Part shown: positions 18,791 through 29,441 of the stretch, piece after piece
Position numbering within the stretch: position 1 is the stretch's first letter
Layout: every line of letters begins with the position of its first letter
NCBI GenBank assembly: GCA_002363385.1
Contig: DEVL01000003.1
Coordinates: 1,491,189-1,555,188, forward strand
Direction: 5' to 3'
DNA: 64,000 bases
From: Stenotrophomonas maltophilia
Lineage (GTDB): Bacteria > Pseudomonadota > Gammaproteobacteria > Xanthomonadales > Xanthomonadaceae
Made by a program: the position numbers and the translations under genes
Notes under the pieces: model-generated
Seen by the model: the letters and a program-made list of their open reading frames with translations, nothing else
The model's database searches: none
What the model was told of the DNA's origin: nothing

Positions 18791-18819
18791 CCGTGCCGCC
18801 CGCTGGCCGGCAACGCTAC
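18791..18819 (-). repeat. Possible degenerate GTAG-type REP
   Basis: Read on the minus strand, GTAG at 18819-18816 is followed by an imperfect hairpin TGCCGGCC-AGC-GGGCGGCA. It resembles the SMAG-like elements at 37193 and 47874 but has a longer linker and one stem mismatch. Confidence 0.4.
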
Positions 18820-18883
18820 CGTAAGTTCCTGATTCTTGCCGGTAAAACCCCCTTAAAAGCGGGCGGAAAATGGCCCGCTGTGG

Positions 18884-18889
18884 TAGAAT
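18884..18889 (+). promoter_or_regulatory. Candidate -10 box of gyrA
   Basis: TAGAAT lies 84 bases upstream of the gyrA ATG, after an A/T-rich stretch. The -35 is weak. Nothing else in the 248-base gap looks like a better promoter. Confidence 0.35.
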
Positions 18890-18973
18890 CCAACGGTTAA
18901 TCGAGATTCCGGCGCAACCGCCCCGAAAGGGCGGTAGTGACGGACTGGACCGCTACCAGACAACGGAACCCGA

Positions 18974-21673
<2,700 letters not shown>

Positions 21674-21696
21674 GGCCTGCCAGTGGGAGTCACACG

Positions 21697-21725
21697 AAAA
21701 ACGCCGGCACACGCCGGCGTTTTTC
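21697..21725 (+). terminator. Rho-independent terminator of gyrA
   Basis: Stem AAAAACGCCGGC / GCCGGCGTTTTT around a short ACAC-containing loop, 23 bases after the gyrA stop, with a T run at the 3' side. Confidence 0.88.
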
Positions 21726-21875
21726 ATTGCAGGGCAGGAACTTGCCGGGTTTCATCGTCGGCTGTGCCGACGTTGGCGAGCGCTGCAAAGAACGCGCAAC
21801 GTTCACGACCCCGGTGGGATAAGAGCCGCGGGACCGACAGCAACGTCGGCGATCTTCGCGCTTCAGGAGAGACCG

Positions 21876-24368
21876 ATGTCCACCACGACGCAGACCCGCC
21901 ACCCCCGCCATTGGCTGGTGGCAGTGCTGGCCATTGTCACTCTGTTGCTGGGCGTTGTATTCACCTCAGGCGGCGCCTGGCTCGCCAGCCTCGGTGGTTC
22001 CTGGTACTACGTGCTGGCCGGTATCGGACTGCTTATCTCGGGGGGACAGCTGTGGCGGGGCCGGTATAGCGGCGCGTTGTGGTTCGCCCTGGTGTTCGTC
22101 GGCACGTTGTTGTGGACGTGGTGGGAGTCAGGCAGCAACTACTGGCGCTGGGTGCCGCGCCTGGGCCTGATCGTGGCCATCGGCTTCGTGCTGTCACTGT
22201 TGTTGCCGACGCTGGATCGCCCGGTCTCGCGCAAGGTCTCGCGCGGGATCGCCGGCGTGCTGGCCCTCGTGTTCGTGGCGGCCTTTACGCTTGCCTTCGT
22301 GCCGCACGGCGTCACCGCTGCCGAGGGCGCGTTCCCGGAGCCGATGACCAGCACCGGCCTGGCGCCGACCGCCGATGCGCCGCTGCAGCCGGCCGATCGC
22401 CCGGTCGATGGCGATTGGGCCGCCTACGGCCGCAATAACGCCGCGACGCGTTTCTCGCCCCTGCAGCAGATCACCCCGGACAACGTGGGCAAGCTCGAGC
22501 AGGCCTGGTTGTTCCGCACCGGTGACCTGCCCGAGAAGCGCTGGGGCGCGGAAACCACGCCGCTGAAAGTCGGCGACAGCCTGTACCTGTGCACCGCGCG
22601 CAACCAGCTGGTCGCGCTCAACGCCGCCGACGGCACCGAGCGCTGGCGCTACAACCCGAAGATCAAGGACACCTCCATTCCGTACACCGCGGCCTGCCGT
22701 GGGGTCTCCTATTACGAAGTGCCGGCCACTGCGCAGGATGCTGCATTCAATGACGTCGCAGCGGATCTTGCCGTCCCGAGTGGCGTGCCGGTGCTGACCC
22801 AGGTGCCGCGTGGCGCCTGCGCCACCCGCATCATCGAAGGCACGCTGGATGGTCGCCTGATCGCGGTCGATGCCGCGACCGGCAAGCCGTGCACAGGCTT
22901 CGGCAACAATGGCCAGGTCGACATCACCGTCGGCATGGGCGACAGTCCGGCCGGGTATGTCTCCATCACCTCGCCGCCGGCGATCGTGCAGGGCGTGATC
23001 GTGACCGGTCACCAAGTGCTGGATGGCCAGCGTCGCGACGCCCCCTCCGGCGTGATCCAGGCCTACGACGCCGTCACCGGCAAGCTGCGCTGGGCCTGGG
23101 ACATGGTCCGCCCCGATCGCACTGGCGCACCGCCGGCGGGTGAGACGTATACCCGCGGCACGCCGAACATGTGGACTACCGCGACCGGCGACGACGAACT
23201 CGGCCTGGTCTACCTGCCGATGGGCAACTCGGCCGGCGATTACTGGAGTGGCTCGCGCACCGAGAACGAAAACAGATACGCCACGTCGCTGGTCGCCATC
23301 GACGTCAACACCGGCAAGCCGGCCTGGCACTTCCAGGCGGTGCGCAAGGATGTCTGGGATTACGACATGGGCTCGCAGGCGACGCTGATCGACTACCCGA
23401 CCGCCGCCGGCAAAGTCCCGGCGCTGCTGCTGCCGACCAAGCAGGGCGACATGTACATCCTAGACCGCCGCACCGGCAAGCTGCTGACTCCGGCCGAAGA
23501 GCGCAAGGTCCCGACCGGTGGTGTCGAGCCGGAACAGCGTTCCCCGACCCAGTTGTTCTCGCTGTATCACACGCTGCGCAAGCCGGACCTCACCGAGCGC
23601 GACATGTGGGGGATGACCCCGATCGATCAGCTGGTCTGCCGCATCCAGTTCCGCAAGGCCAGCTACGAAGGCTTCTACACCCCGCCAACGGCGGACCGTC
23701 ATTCCATCGAATACCCTGGTTACAACGGCGGTTCGGACTGGGGCAGTGTCTCCGTGGACCCGCGCCGTGGCGTGATCGTGGCCAACTACAACGACATGCC
23801 CAACTACAACCGGCTGGTGCCGCGCGAAAAGGCGGACAAGCTGGGCTGGCTGCCGCGCGAGGACGTCAAAGCGGACAAGGGCGGCGCGGAAGGCGCGGGG
23901 GATCCGCAGGTGGGCACGCCGTACGCCATCGACGTCAACGCCGGTTGGCGCCTGCCGTTTACCAAGCTGTTGTGCAAGGAGCCGCCCTACGGTGGCATCC
24001 GCGCGGTCGACCTGCGCACCGGCAAGACGCTGTGGGATCGCCCGTTCGGCAGTGCGCGCGGCAATGGCCCGTTCGGCATCCGCTCCGGTCTGCCGATCGA
24101 GATCGGCACGCCCAACAACGGTGGCTCGGTGGTCACCGCCAGCGGACTGATCTTCATTGCGGCGGCGACCGATGATCTGCTGCGCGCGATCGATCTGAAA
24201 ACCGGCAAGGAACTCTGGCATGCGAAGCTGCCTGCCGGCGGCCAGGCCAACCCGATGATCTATGCATTTGGCGGGCGCCAGTACGTGGTCATCATGGCCG
24301 GCGGCCACCACTTCATGGAGACCCCGGCGGGCGATTACGTGATTGCCTACGCGCTGCCCAAGGGGTGA
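21876..24368 (+). CDS. gcd: Membrane-bound PQQ-dependent glucose dehydrogenase
   Basis: Quinoprotein of the glucose/quinate/shikimate family that oxidises its sugar in the periplasm and passes electrons to ubiquinone. The 830-residue protein has about five N-terminal membrane helices (residues 12-150) and then an eight-bladed PQQ propeller. Segments equivalent to E. coli Gcd active-site regions are present: WDYD (Asp466 equivalent), LPTKQGDMYILDRR (Lys493 equivalent) and AGGHH near the C-terminus. The start has a CAGGAGA ribosome site. Glucose is the likely substrate by similarity to E. coli Gcd; quinate or shikimate cannot be excluded. pqq genes are not in the window. Confidence 0.85.
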   Translation: MSTTTQTRHPRHWLVAVLAIVTLLLGVVFTSGGAWLASLGGSWYYVLAGIGLLISGGQLWRGRYSGALWFALVFVGTLLWTWWESGSNYWRWVPRLGLIVAIGFVLSLLLPTLDRPVSRKVSRGIAGVLALVFVAAFTLAFVPHGVTAAEGAFPEPMTSTGLAPTADAPLQPADRPVDGDWAAYGRNNAATRFSPLQQITPDNVGKLEQAWLFRTGDLPEKRWGAETTPLKVGDSLYLCTARNQLVALNAADGTERWRYNPKIKDTSIPYTAACRGVSYYEVPATAQDAAFNDVAADLAVPSGVPVLTQVPRGACATRIIEGTLDGRLIAVDAATGKPCTGFGNNGQVDITVGMGDSPAGYVSITSPPAIVQGVIVTGHQVLDGQRRDAPSGVIQAYDAVTGKLRWAWDMVRPDRTGAPPAGETYTRGTPNMWTTATGDDELGLVYLPMGNSAGDYWSGSRTENENRYATSLVAIDVNTGKPAWHFQAVRKDVWDYDMGSQATLIDYPTAAGKVPALLLPTKQGDMYILDRRTGKLLTPAEERKVPTGGVEPEQRSPTQLFSLYHTLRKPDLTERDMWGMTPIDQLVCRIQFRKASYEGFYTPPTADRHSIEYPGYNGGSDWGSVSVDPRRGVIVANYNDMPNYNRLVPREKADKLGWLPREDVKADKGGAEGAGDPQVGTPYAIDVNAGWRLPFTKLLCKEPPYGGIRAVDLRTGKTLWDRPFGSARGNGPFGIRSGLPIEIGTPNNGGSVVTASGLIFIAAATDDLLRAIDLKTGKELWHAKLPAGGQANPMIYAFGGRQYVVIMAGGHHFMETPAGDYVIAYALPKG

Positions 24369-24524
24369 AAGGCGGGCGACGAACCGCGCCCCGGGTTGCC
24401 ATCGTGGCTGCGCTGCGTCGTGTCCGGTTTGGTCACGCGACTACAGTGCTCCACGTAAAACTCTGACAAGCGGGCGTGTTTTCTCCCGCTTAGGTGCGCT
24501 GGCATCCACTGCCATGATGGGCGG

Positions 24525-24974
24525 ATGCCTAGTTCATGTGTTTCAGACGGGCGATGTTCGCTGCAAAACGCCTGCTACGTCGTCACCGCCGTCACCACCA
24601 ATCATTCCCCTCTTTTTACTCAGCACGCCAATGCGCAGGATGTCGTGCACTGGCTGCGTGCCTCGGATGCTGAAAAACGCACGGAATCGCTGGCCTGGGT
24701 CGTCATGCCCGATTGCGTGCACTGGCTGTTCCGGTTGCGCACCACGCGCCTCTCATCCGTGGTGAGCTCGCTCAAATCGCGTTCGGCCCAGGCACTCAAA
24801 CAGCGAAATGCTGCCTGTGGCCGGGTCTGGCAGCCTGGCTACTACGACCAGCTCCAGCGCGACGAGCGTCAACTGCTGGCACGCGCCACCGACATCCTGT
24901 CCAGCCCGATACGTGCCGGGTTGGCCCAGGGGCTGCACGGTTATCCGTTCGCGTGGTGCCGCTGGCCGGTGTGA
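24525..24974 (+). CDS. REP-associated tyrosine transposase (RAYT), atypical HUH
   Basis: A 149-residue member of the TnpA-REP/RAYT family, domesticated IS200/IS605-like transposases that process REP palindromes. Landmarks are the N-terminal strand CYVVTAVT, the metal-binding region MPDCVHW, the SLKSRSA helix, VWQPGYYD with candidate catalytic Tyr106/Tyr107, and the ILSSPIRAGLAQGLHGYPF C-terminus. In the family the metal motif is His-hydrophobic-His; here the first His is Cys64, with His66 kept. A hairpin with AAGCGGG/CCCGCTT arms lies upstream at 24468-24491. The GTAG-type palindromes elsewhere in the window are the kind of element such enzymes act on. It may be catalytically impaired. Confidence 0.8.
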   Translation: MPSSCVSDGRCSLQNACYVVTAVTTNHSPLFTQHANAQDVVHWLRASDAEKRTESLAWVVMPDCVHWLFRLRTTRLSSVVSSLKSRSAQALKQRNAACGRVWQPGYYDQLQRDERQLLARATDILSSPIRAGLAQGLHGYPFAWCRWPV

Positions 24975-24975
24975 G

Positions 24976-25368
24976 CTACGCCGGTACCCGCACCATTTTC
25001 CGCATCAGATGCTCCACCACACCCGTCGGATCCGCGGTGCGGCCCACATGCGTGCTCGACATCTGCACCACCGAGCTGCGCTTGGCGGTCAGAAAATGGA
25101 AGCGTGCGCGCGCCGGCAACTGCGCGATCGGGCCAGCGTTCGCGTCGCCGCGGCAGATCGCCACGATGGCATCCAGCCACGGCTGCAGGCCTTCGATATC
25201 CAGCGAAGGCGCGAACGCGCGCAACCGTTCCAGATCCAGCTCGATCGCCGCTTCCAGGTGCTTGGCACCCGGGCAGGACACGATCACCCCGACGTTGATG
25301 AACTCCTCGCGTTCGACGCGGGGCACCACGCGGATCACCGCATAGTCATACGTGTGCAGTGTGGGCAC
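24976..25368 (-). CDS. DUF3037 protein, partner of HipA-like kinase
   Basis: A 130-residue protein with the DUF3037 signature (YDYAVIRVVPRVEREEFINVGVIV, near residues 7-30). The GTG start at 25368 is decided by an excellent AGGAGG ribosome site seven bases upstream, lying inside the end of the preceding kinase gene, which it overlaps by 23 bases. The pairing of DUF3037 with a HipA-like kinase gene is recurrent in proteobacteria as far as I know, but no function has been assigned. Its stop lies two bases from the convergent RAYT gene. Confidence 0.8.
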   Translation of the reverse strand: MPTLHTYDYAVIRVVPRVEREEFINVGVIVSCPGAKHLEAAIELDLERLRAFAPSLDIEGLQPWLDAIVAICRGDANAGPIAQLPARARFHFLTAKRSSVVQMSSTHVGRTADPTGVVEHLMRKMVRVPA

Positions 25369-26140
25369 GGATGGCCTCCTGGACAAAGGCGGCGCGCACG
25401 CGAAGGCGGTGCTGCAGGTAATCGATATAGGCCTGGCGGTAGGCCGTCGGGCTGTCGAAGGCGGGTTCGTCCACCAGCCAGCTGTCCGGCACCAGGCTGA
25501 CGATGCGTTCGATCTCCGCATCGGGCAGCATCACCGCCAGCCCGGCATCGACCTCGGCAATCTGCGTGGCGAACGGCAGCAGCACATGATCGCGGATCAG
25601 CACGAACGGCTTCTTGCACGCCTCGCCAGCGCTGGCCCAGTCGTGATGGAAGTACATCGCCGCACCATGGTCGATCAGGTACAGCTTGCGGTGCCACACC
25701 ATCAGATTGGGATTGCGCGCGGTCCGGTCCACGTTGCTGGTGAATGCATCGAACCACACGATCTTCGAAGCGAGTTCCGCATCGGGCTGCATCGCCGCCG
25801 GGTCGTAGTTGATCGCGCCGGGCAGGTAATCGCTGCCCAGGTTCAGGCCTTCACTGGCGCGTATCAGGTCCTGGATTTCCGGATCCGGTTCGGTGCGGGC
25901 GAACTCGCGGTCCAGCTCGACGAACAGGATCTCTGGAATCGGCAAGCCGAGCGTCCGGGCGATTTCGCCTGCAATCAGTTCGGCGATCAGGGCCTTTGGG
26001 CCTTGGCCGGCGCCACGGAATTTAAGCACCACCATGCCATCGTCGTCGGTCTCGACCACGGCGGGCAGGGAGCCGCCTTCACGCAGCGGGGTGACATAAC
26101 GGAGGGCGTGCACGGTTCGCACAGCGGAACCCGGAAGCAA
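25346..26140 (-). CDS. HipA-like kinase-fold protein
   Basis: A 264-residue protein with the PI3/4- and HipA-type kinase fold. The catalytic segment NVDRTARNPN (around residue 137) and the metal-binding IDHGAAMYFHHDW (around residue 157) match the NxDRxxxN and IDHG motifs of HipA, and an N-terminal VVLKF strand supplies the ATP-binding Lys. HipA itself phosphorylates glutamyl-tRNA synthetase, but this protein is much shorter than HipA (440) and has no HipB antitoxin beside it; instead a DUF3037 gene overlaps its 3' end. Substrate and role are unknown. Confidence 0.78.
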   Translation of the reverse strand: MLPGSAVRTVHALRYVTPLREGGSLPAVVETDDDGMVVLKFRGAGQGPKALIAELIAGEIARTLGLPIPEILFVELDREFARTEPDPEIQDLIRASEGLNLGSDYLPGAINYDPAAMQPDAELASKIVWFDAFTSNVDRTARNPNLMVWHRKLYLIDHGAAMYFHHDWASAGEACKKPFVLIRDHVLLPFATQIAEVDAGLAVMLPDAEIERIVSLVPDSWLVDEPAFDSPTAYRQAYIDYLQHRLRVRAAFVQEAIRAHTAHV

Positions 26141-26291
26141 TGGAACGACAAGGGTACCGCACGATACCGGTCTCGATGTCCGCCGGTCATTCCTTCTGGC
26201 CCATCTTCGGGAAGGGCGGCAGTGCTAGATTCGAGAGGTGCCGACCGACGACCCTGCCGTGCCGGCTCCCACCATATCCAAGGGGACACGC

Positions 26292-28763
26292 ATGCTTGCT
26301 CGTACGTTCTGGTCCACGGCGTTCACCGTGACAGCCTTCGCCACGCTGGGCACGATGCCCGCCCATGCCGGTGGCTACGCCACACCACCGGAGAGCCTGC
26401 TCAAGGTGCTCAAGGCACCGCCGCCGCCGACACCCAGTGTCGACCCGACCGGGCAGCGCCTGCTGCTGACCACCACGCAGACCTATCCCTCGATCACCCG
26501 CGTTGCCCAGCCGTATCTGAAGCTGGCCGGTGTGCGCCTGGAGCCGAAGAACCGCAGCCGCCATGACACCCCCGGTGGCTACGGCATTCCTCCGTGCGTG
26601 GGCGACTTCACCGTGGTGGAGACCACCACCGGCCGCTCCACCAAGGTGGTGCTACCCAACGGGTGCGCCGGCACGGCGCAGTGGTCGGCCGACGGCCAGC
26701 GCTTCGCGTTCCAGAATGTGGTCGATGACAGCGTGCAGCTGTGGGTCGGCGATGCGGTCACCGGCCAGGTCCGCCAGGTCCCCAACGTCGCGCTCAACCC
26801 GATCTTCGGCAGCACCGTGCAGTGGCTCGGCGGCAGCCAGCAGCTGCTGGTCAAGCTGGTGCCCGCCAGGCAGGGCCCGGCACCGTCTGCGGACGGCGCG
26901 ATCGGCCCAGACATCCAGGAGTCGCTGGGGACTGCCGGTGAGAGCAGCACCTATGAGGCACGCGATACGCTGACCAGTGCCTACGATGAAGCGCTCTTCG
27001 CCTATTACGGCCAGTCGCAGCTGGCGGTAGTGGATACCGCGGCCAACACCGTGCGCACGGTCGGCACACCGGCGCTGCTGGACAGCGTCGGGGCCGCCCC
27101 GGATGGCGTGCATGTGCTGACCAGAACACTCAAGGCACCGTTCTCGCATGCGGTCACCTACCAGCGTTTCGCCAATGATGTGGCCGTGCTGGATATCGCC
27201 ACGGGCCGCAGCACGCCGATCGCCAGCCTGCTGCTGGCCGACCGCGTGCCGGTACACGGCGTGCCGGAAGGACCGCGCGATTTCGATTGGCGTGCCACCG
27301 ATCCAGCCACGCTGGTGTATGCCGAAGCCTTGGACAAAGGCGATTGGAAAGTCACCGTCCCGCACCGCGACCGCGTGCTGATGCTCAAGGCCCCGTTCAC
27401 CGCCAAGCCCACCGAGATCGCCCGCACCGCGCAGCGTTTCGAAGGCCTGGCCTGGACCGCGCAGCCGGAGGTGGCCTTCCTCGACGAGAACGACGAAAAC
27501 CGGCACTGGCGTCAGACCCGCATCGTCAACGTGGACAACCCGAAGCAGGAAGGTCGCCTGCTGTGGGATCTCTCCAGTGATGAGCTGTACGAAGATCCGG
27601 GCAATTTCGTTTACCAGCGCCTGCCCACCGGCGCCTACGTGGTGCGCCAGGAAGGCAATAGCGTGTTCCTGCGCGGGCAGGGCGCTTCGCCGCAGGGGGA
27701 TCGTCCCTTCCTGGATGCACTCAACCTCGACAGCCTGAAAACCGAGCGCCTGTTCCGCAGCGATGCCGATGCCTATGAGCAGTTCATCGGCTTCAGCGCG
27801 ATCCCAGGCCACCTCCTCACCTGGCACCAGTCGGTGACCGATGCGCCGAATGCCTTCGTGCGCCTGCTCGGCGAACCGGTCGCCGGCGCCCAGCCAGGCG
27901 AAGCGCAGTTCGCATCCAAACCGGATGCACTGACCCATCTGGTGGATCCGACCCCCGAAGTGCGTGAGATCAAGAAGCGCCTGGTCACCTACAAGCGCGC
28001 CGATGGCGTGGACCTGTCGTTCACCCTGTACACGCCGCCGGGTTACAAGGAAGGCCAGCGTGTGCCGGCGATTCTCTACGCATACCCGGCCGACTTCGCC
28101 AACGCGGCGCAGGCAGGGCAGGTGTCCGGTTCGCAGCAGACCTTCACCCGTCTGGCACCGTACCGGCTGATGCTGCTGGCCGGTTACGCGATCATCGATA
28201 ACGCCTCGTTCCCGATCGTCGGCGACCCGAAAACCGCCTACAACACGTATCTGGAACAGCTTGAGGCCGATGCGAGGGCCGCGGTGGACAAGGCCGTGGA
28301 CCTGGGCGTGGTCGATCGCAACCGGATCGGTGTCACCGGTCACAGCCACGGTGGCCTGATGACCGCGAACCTGATCGCGCATACCGACCTGTTCAAGGCC
28401 GGGGTCGCCACCAGTGGTTCCTACAACAAGACCTTCACCCCGTTCGGCTTCCAGAACGAACGCCGCTCGGTCTGGCAGGCGCAGGACGTGTACCTGCAGG
28501 CCTCGCCGTTCTTCTACGCCGACAAGATCAAGCTGCCGCTGCTGCTGGTCCACGGCGAGGATGACGCCAACCCGGGCACCGAGCCGTTCCAGTCGCGCAA
28601 GCTGTTCCAGGCGATCCGCGGCAATGGCGGCACGACGCGACTGGTGATGCTGCCGCACGAACCGCACTGGTACACCGCACTGGAATCCAATGAGCAGCTG
28701 GTGTCGGAAATGCTGAGCTGGTTCGACACCTATGTGAAGAATGCGCCGCCGCCAAAGCACTGA
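26292..28763 (+). CDS. Exported S9-family serine peptidase
   Basis: An 823-residue prolyl-oligopeptidase-family enzyme with a signal peptide (MLARTFWST to about MPAHA, 23 residues). An N-terminal beta-propeller (about 40-560) precedes an alpha/beta-hydrolase domain with nucleophile Ser685 (GHSHGG), acid Asp757 or 758 (HGEDDANPG) and His792 (or His789) in PHEPHWY. The GSYNKTFTPFGFQNERR segment after the nucleophile resembles the S9D glutamyl-endopeptidase branch. The start was chosen for the signal peptide over an in-frame ATG 18 codons upstream. It probably degrades peptides in the periplasm or outside. Confidence 0.85.
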   Translation: MLARTFWSTAFTVTAFATLGTMPAHAGGYATPPESLLKVLKAPPPPTPSVDPTGQRLLLTTTQTYPSITRVAQPYLKLAGVRLEPKNRSRHDTPGGYGIPPCVGDFTVVETTTGRSTKVVLPNGCAGTAQWSADGQRFAFQNVVDDSVQLWVGDAVTGQVRQVPNVALNPIFGSTVQWLGGSQQLLVKLVPARQGPAPSADGAIGPDIQESLGTAGESSTYEARDTLTSAYDEALFAYYGQSQLAVVDTAANTVRTVGTPALLDSVGAAPDGVHVLTRTLKAPFSHAVTYQRFANDVAVLDIATGRSTPIASLLLADRVPVHGVPEGPRDFDWRATDPATLVYAEALDKGDWKVTVPHRDRVLMLKAPFTAKPTEIARTAQRFEGLAWTAQPEVAFLDENDENRHWRQTRIVNVDNPKQEGRLLWDLSSDELYEDPGNFVYQRLPTGAYVVRQEGNSVFLRGQGASPQGDRPFLDALNLDSLKTERLFRSDADAYEQFIGFSAIPGHLLTWHQSVTDAPNAFVRLLGEPVAGAQPGEAQFASKPDALTHLVDPTPEVREIKKRLVTYKRADGVDLSFTLYTPPGYKEGQRVPAILYAYPADFANAAQAGQVSGSQQTFTRLAPYRLMLLAGYAIIDNASFPIVGDPKTAYNTYLEQLEADARAAVDKAVDLGVVDRNRIGVTGHSHGGLMTANLIAHTDLFKAGVATSGSYNKTFTPFGFQNERRSVWQAQDVYLQASPFFYADKIKLPLLLVHGEDDANPGTEPFQSRKLFQAIRGNGGTTRLVMLPHEPHWYTALESNEQLVSEMLSWFDTYVKNAPPPKH

Positions 28764-28816
28764 GGCGCGACATCGGTAGCGCCGCTGGTCCCTCGGCTGC
28801 GCTTCGCATCAGACCC

Positions 28817-28841
28817 ACGGCCGCCCTCAATGGGCGGCCGT
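28817..28841 (+). terminator. Hairpin after the S9 peptidase gene
   Basis: Ten-base-pair stem ACGGCCGCCC / GGGCGGCCGT with loop TCAAT, followed by TTCTG rather than a long T run, so termination may be weak. Confidence 0.5.
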
Positions 28842-28899
28842 TCTGCATTCCTGGGCGGGGGAGGGAATTACACTCGGGTCAGACCACAAGGACGCAGGC

Positions 28900-29346
28900 A
28901 TGGATATCCAGTCTTGGGGACCGGCGGGCAGCGGGATCGTCGGCGGCATCATTGCAACCTGGCTCGTTGCGTACTGGGCGAGGGGATTGCAGACGCACTA
29001 CCGTGGCTGGTCCCGGGCCGCGCTGCGGCGCCGCCACCGCACCACGATCCGGGTCGCCAACATCCTGTTCTTCGCGGGGCTGTTCAGTGGCTTGGCCCTG
29101 TACCCGCTGGGCGGATTTGCCCACAACGATCATCGGCCGGCATTTCTCGGCTTCGGGCTCGCCTCGCTGTTGCCCCTGCTGGCATTGGTCGTCATTCCGT
29201 TCCTGACTGGCCGAAGCGTACGGGAAGCGTTCGTTGCCTTCGCGATCGGCCAAGGCGCGCCGGTATGGGCCACCTATCTGCCGCTGGCTGGCGGCCTGGT
29301 CTGCCTGGTCGTGGCTCTGGTGGGCTTTCTTCCCATCGGCCGTTGA
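28900..29346 (+). CDS. Four-helix membrane protein, unknown
   Basis: A 148-residue protein with hydrophobic segments at about residues 10-28, 50-72, 80-102 and 118-144 and a basic loop (RAALRRRHRTT) after the first. It is therefore a probable inner-membrane protein with the basic loop in the cytoplasm. I do not recognise a family. It is flanked by unrelated genes on the same strand and is 95 bases before the patatin gene. Confidence 0.65.
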   Translation: MDIQSWGPAGSGIVGGIIATWLVAYWARGLQTHYRGWSRAALRRRHRTTIRVANILFFAGLFSGLALYPLGGFAHNDHRPAFLGFGLASLLPLLALVVIPFLTGRSVREAFVAFAIGQGAPVWATYLPLAGGLVCLVVALVGFLPIGR

Positions 29347-29441
29347 GATAGCGGACCCACGCGCGACGAGTGGACCTCGCCGATGCCGGCAGGCAAAGTG
29401 CGCTTCAAGGGGATGACGGGTACCGGGGAATGAGGGATCGA

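Noticed and set aside
28775..28805. Another GTAG-type REP
   Set aside because: GTAG is present but the following sequence does not form the expected hairpin.
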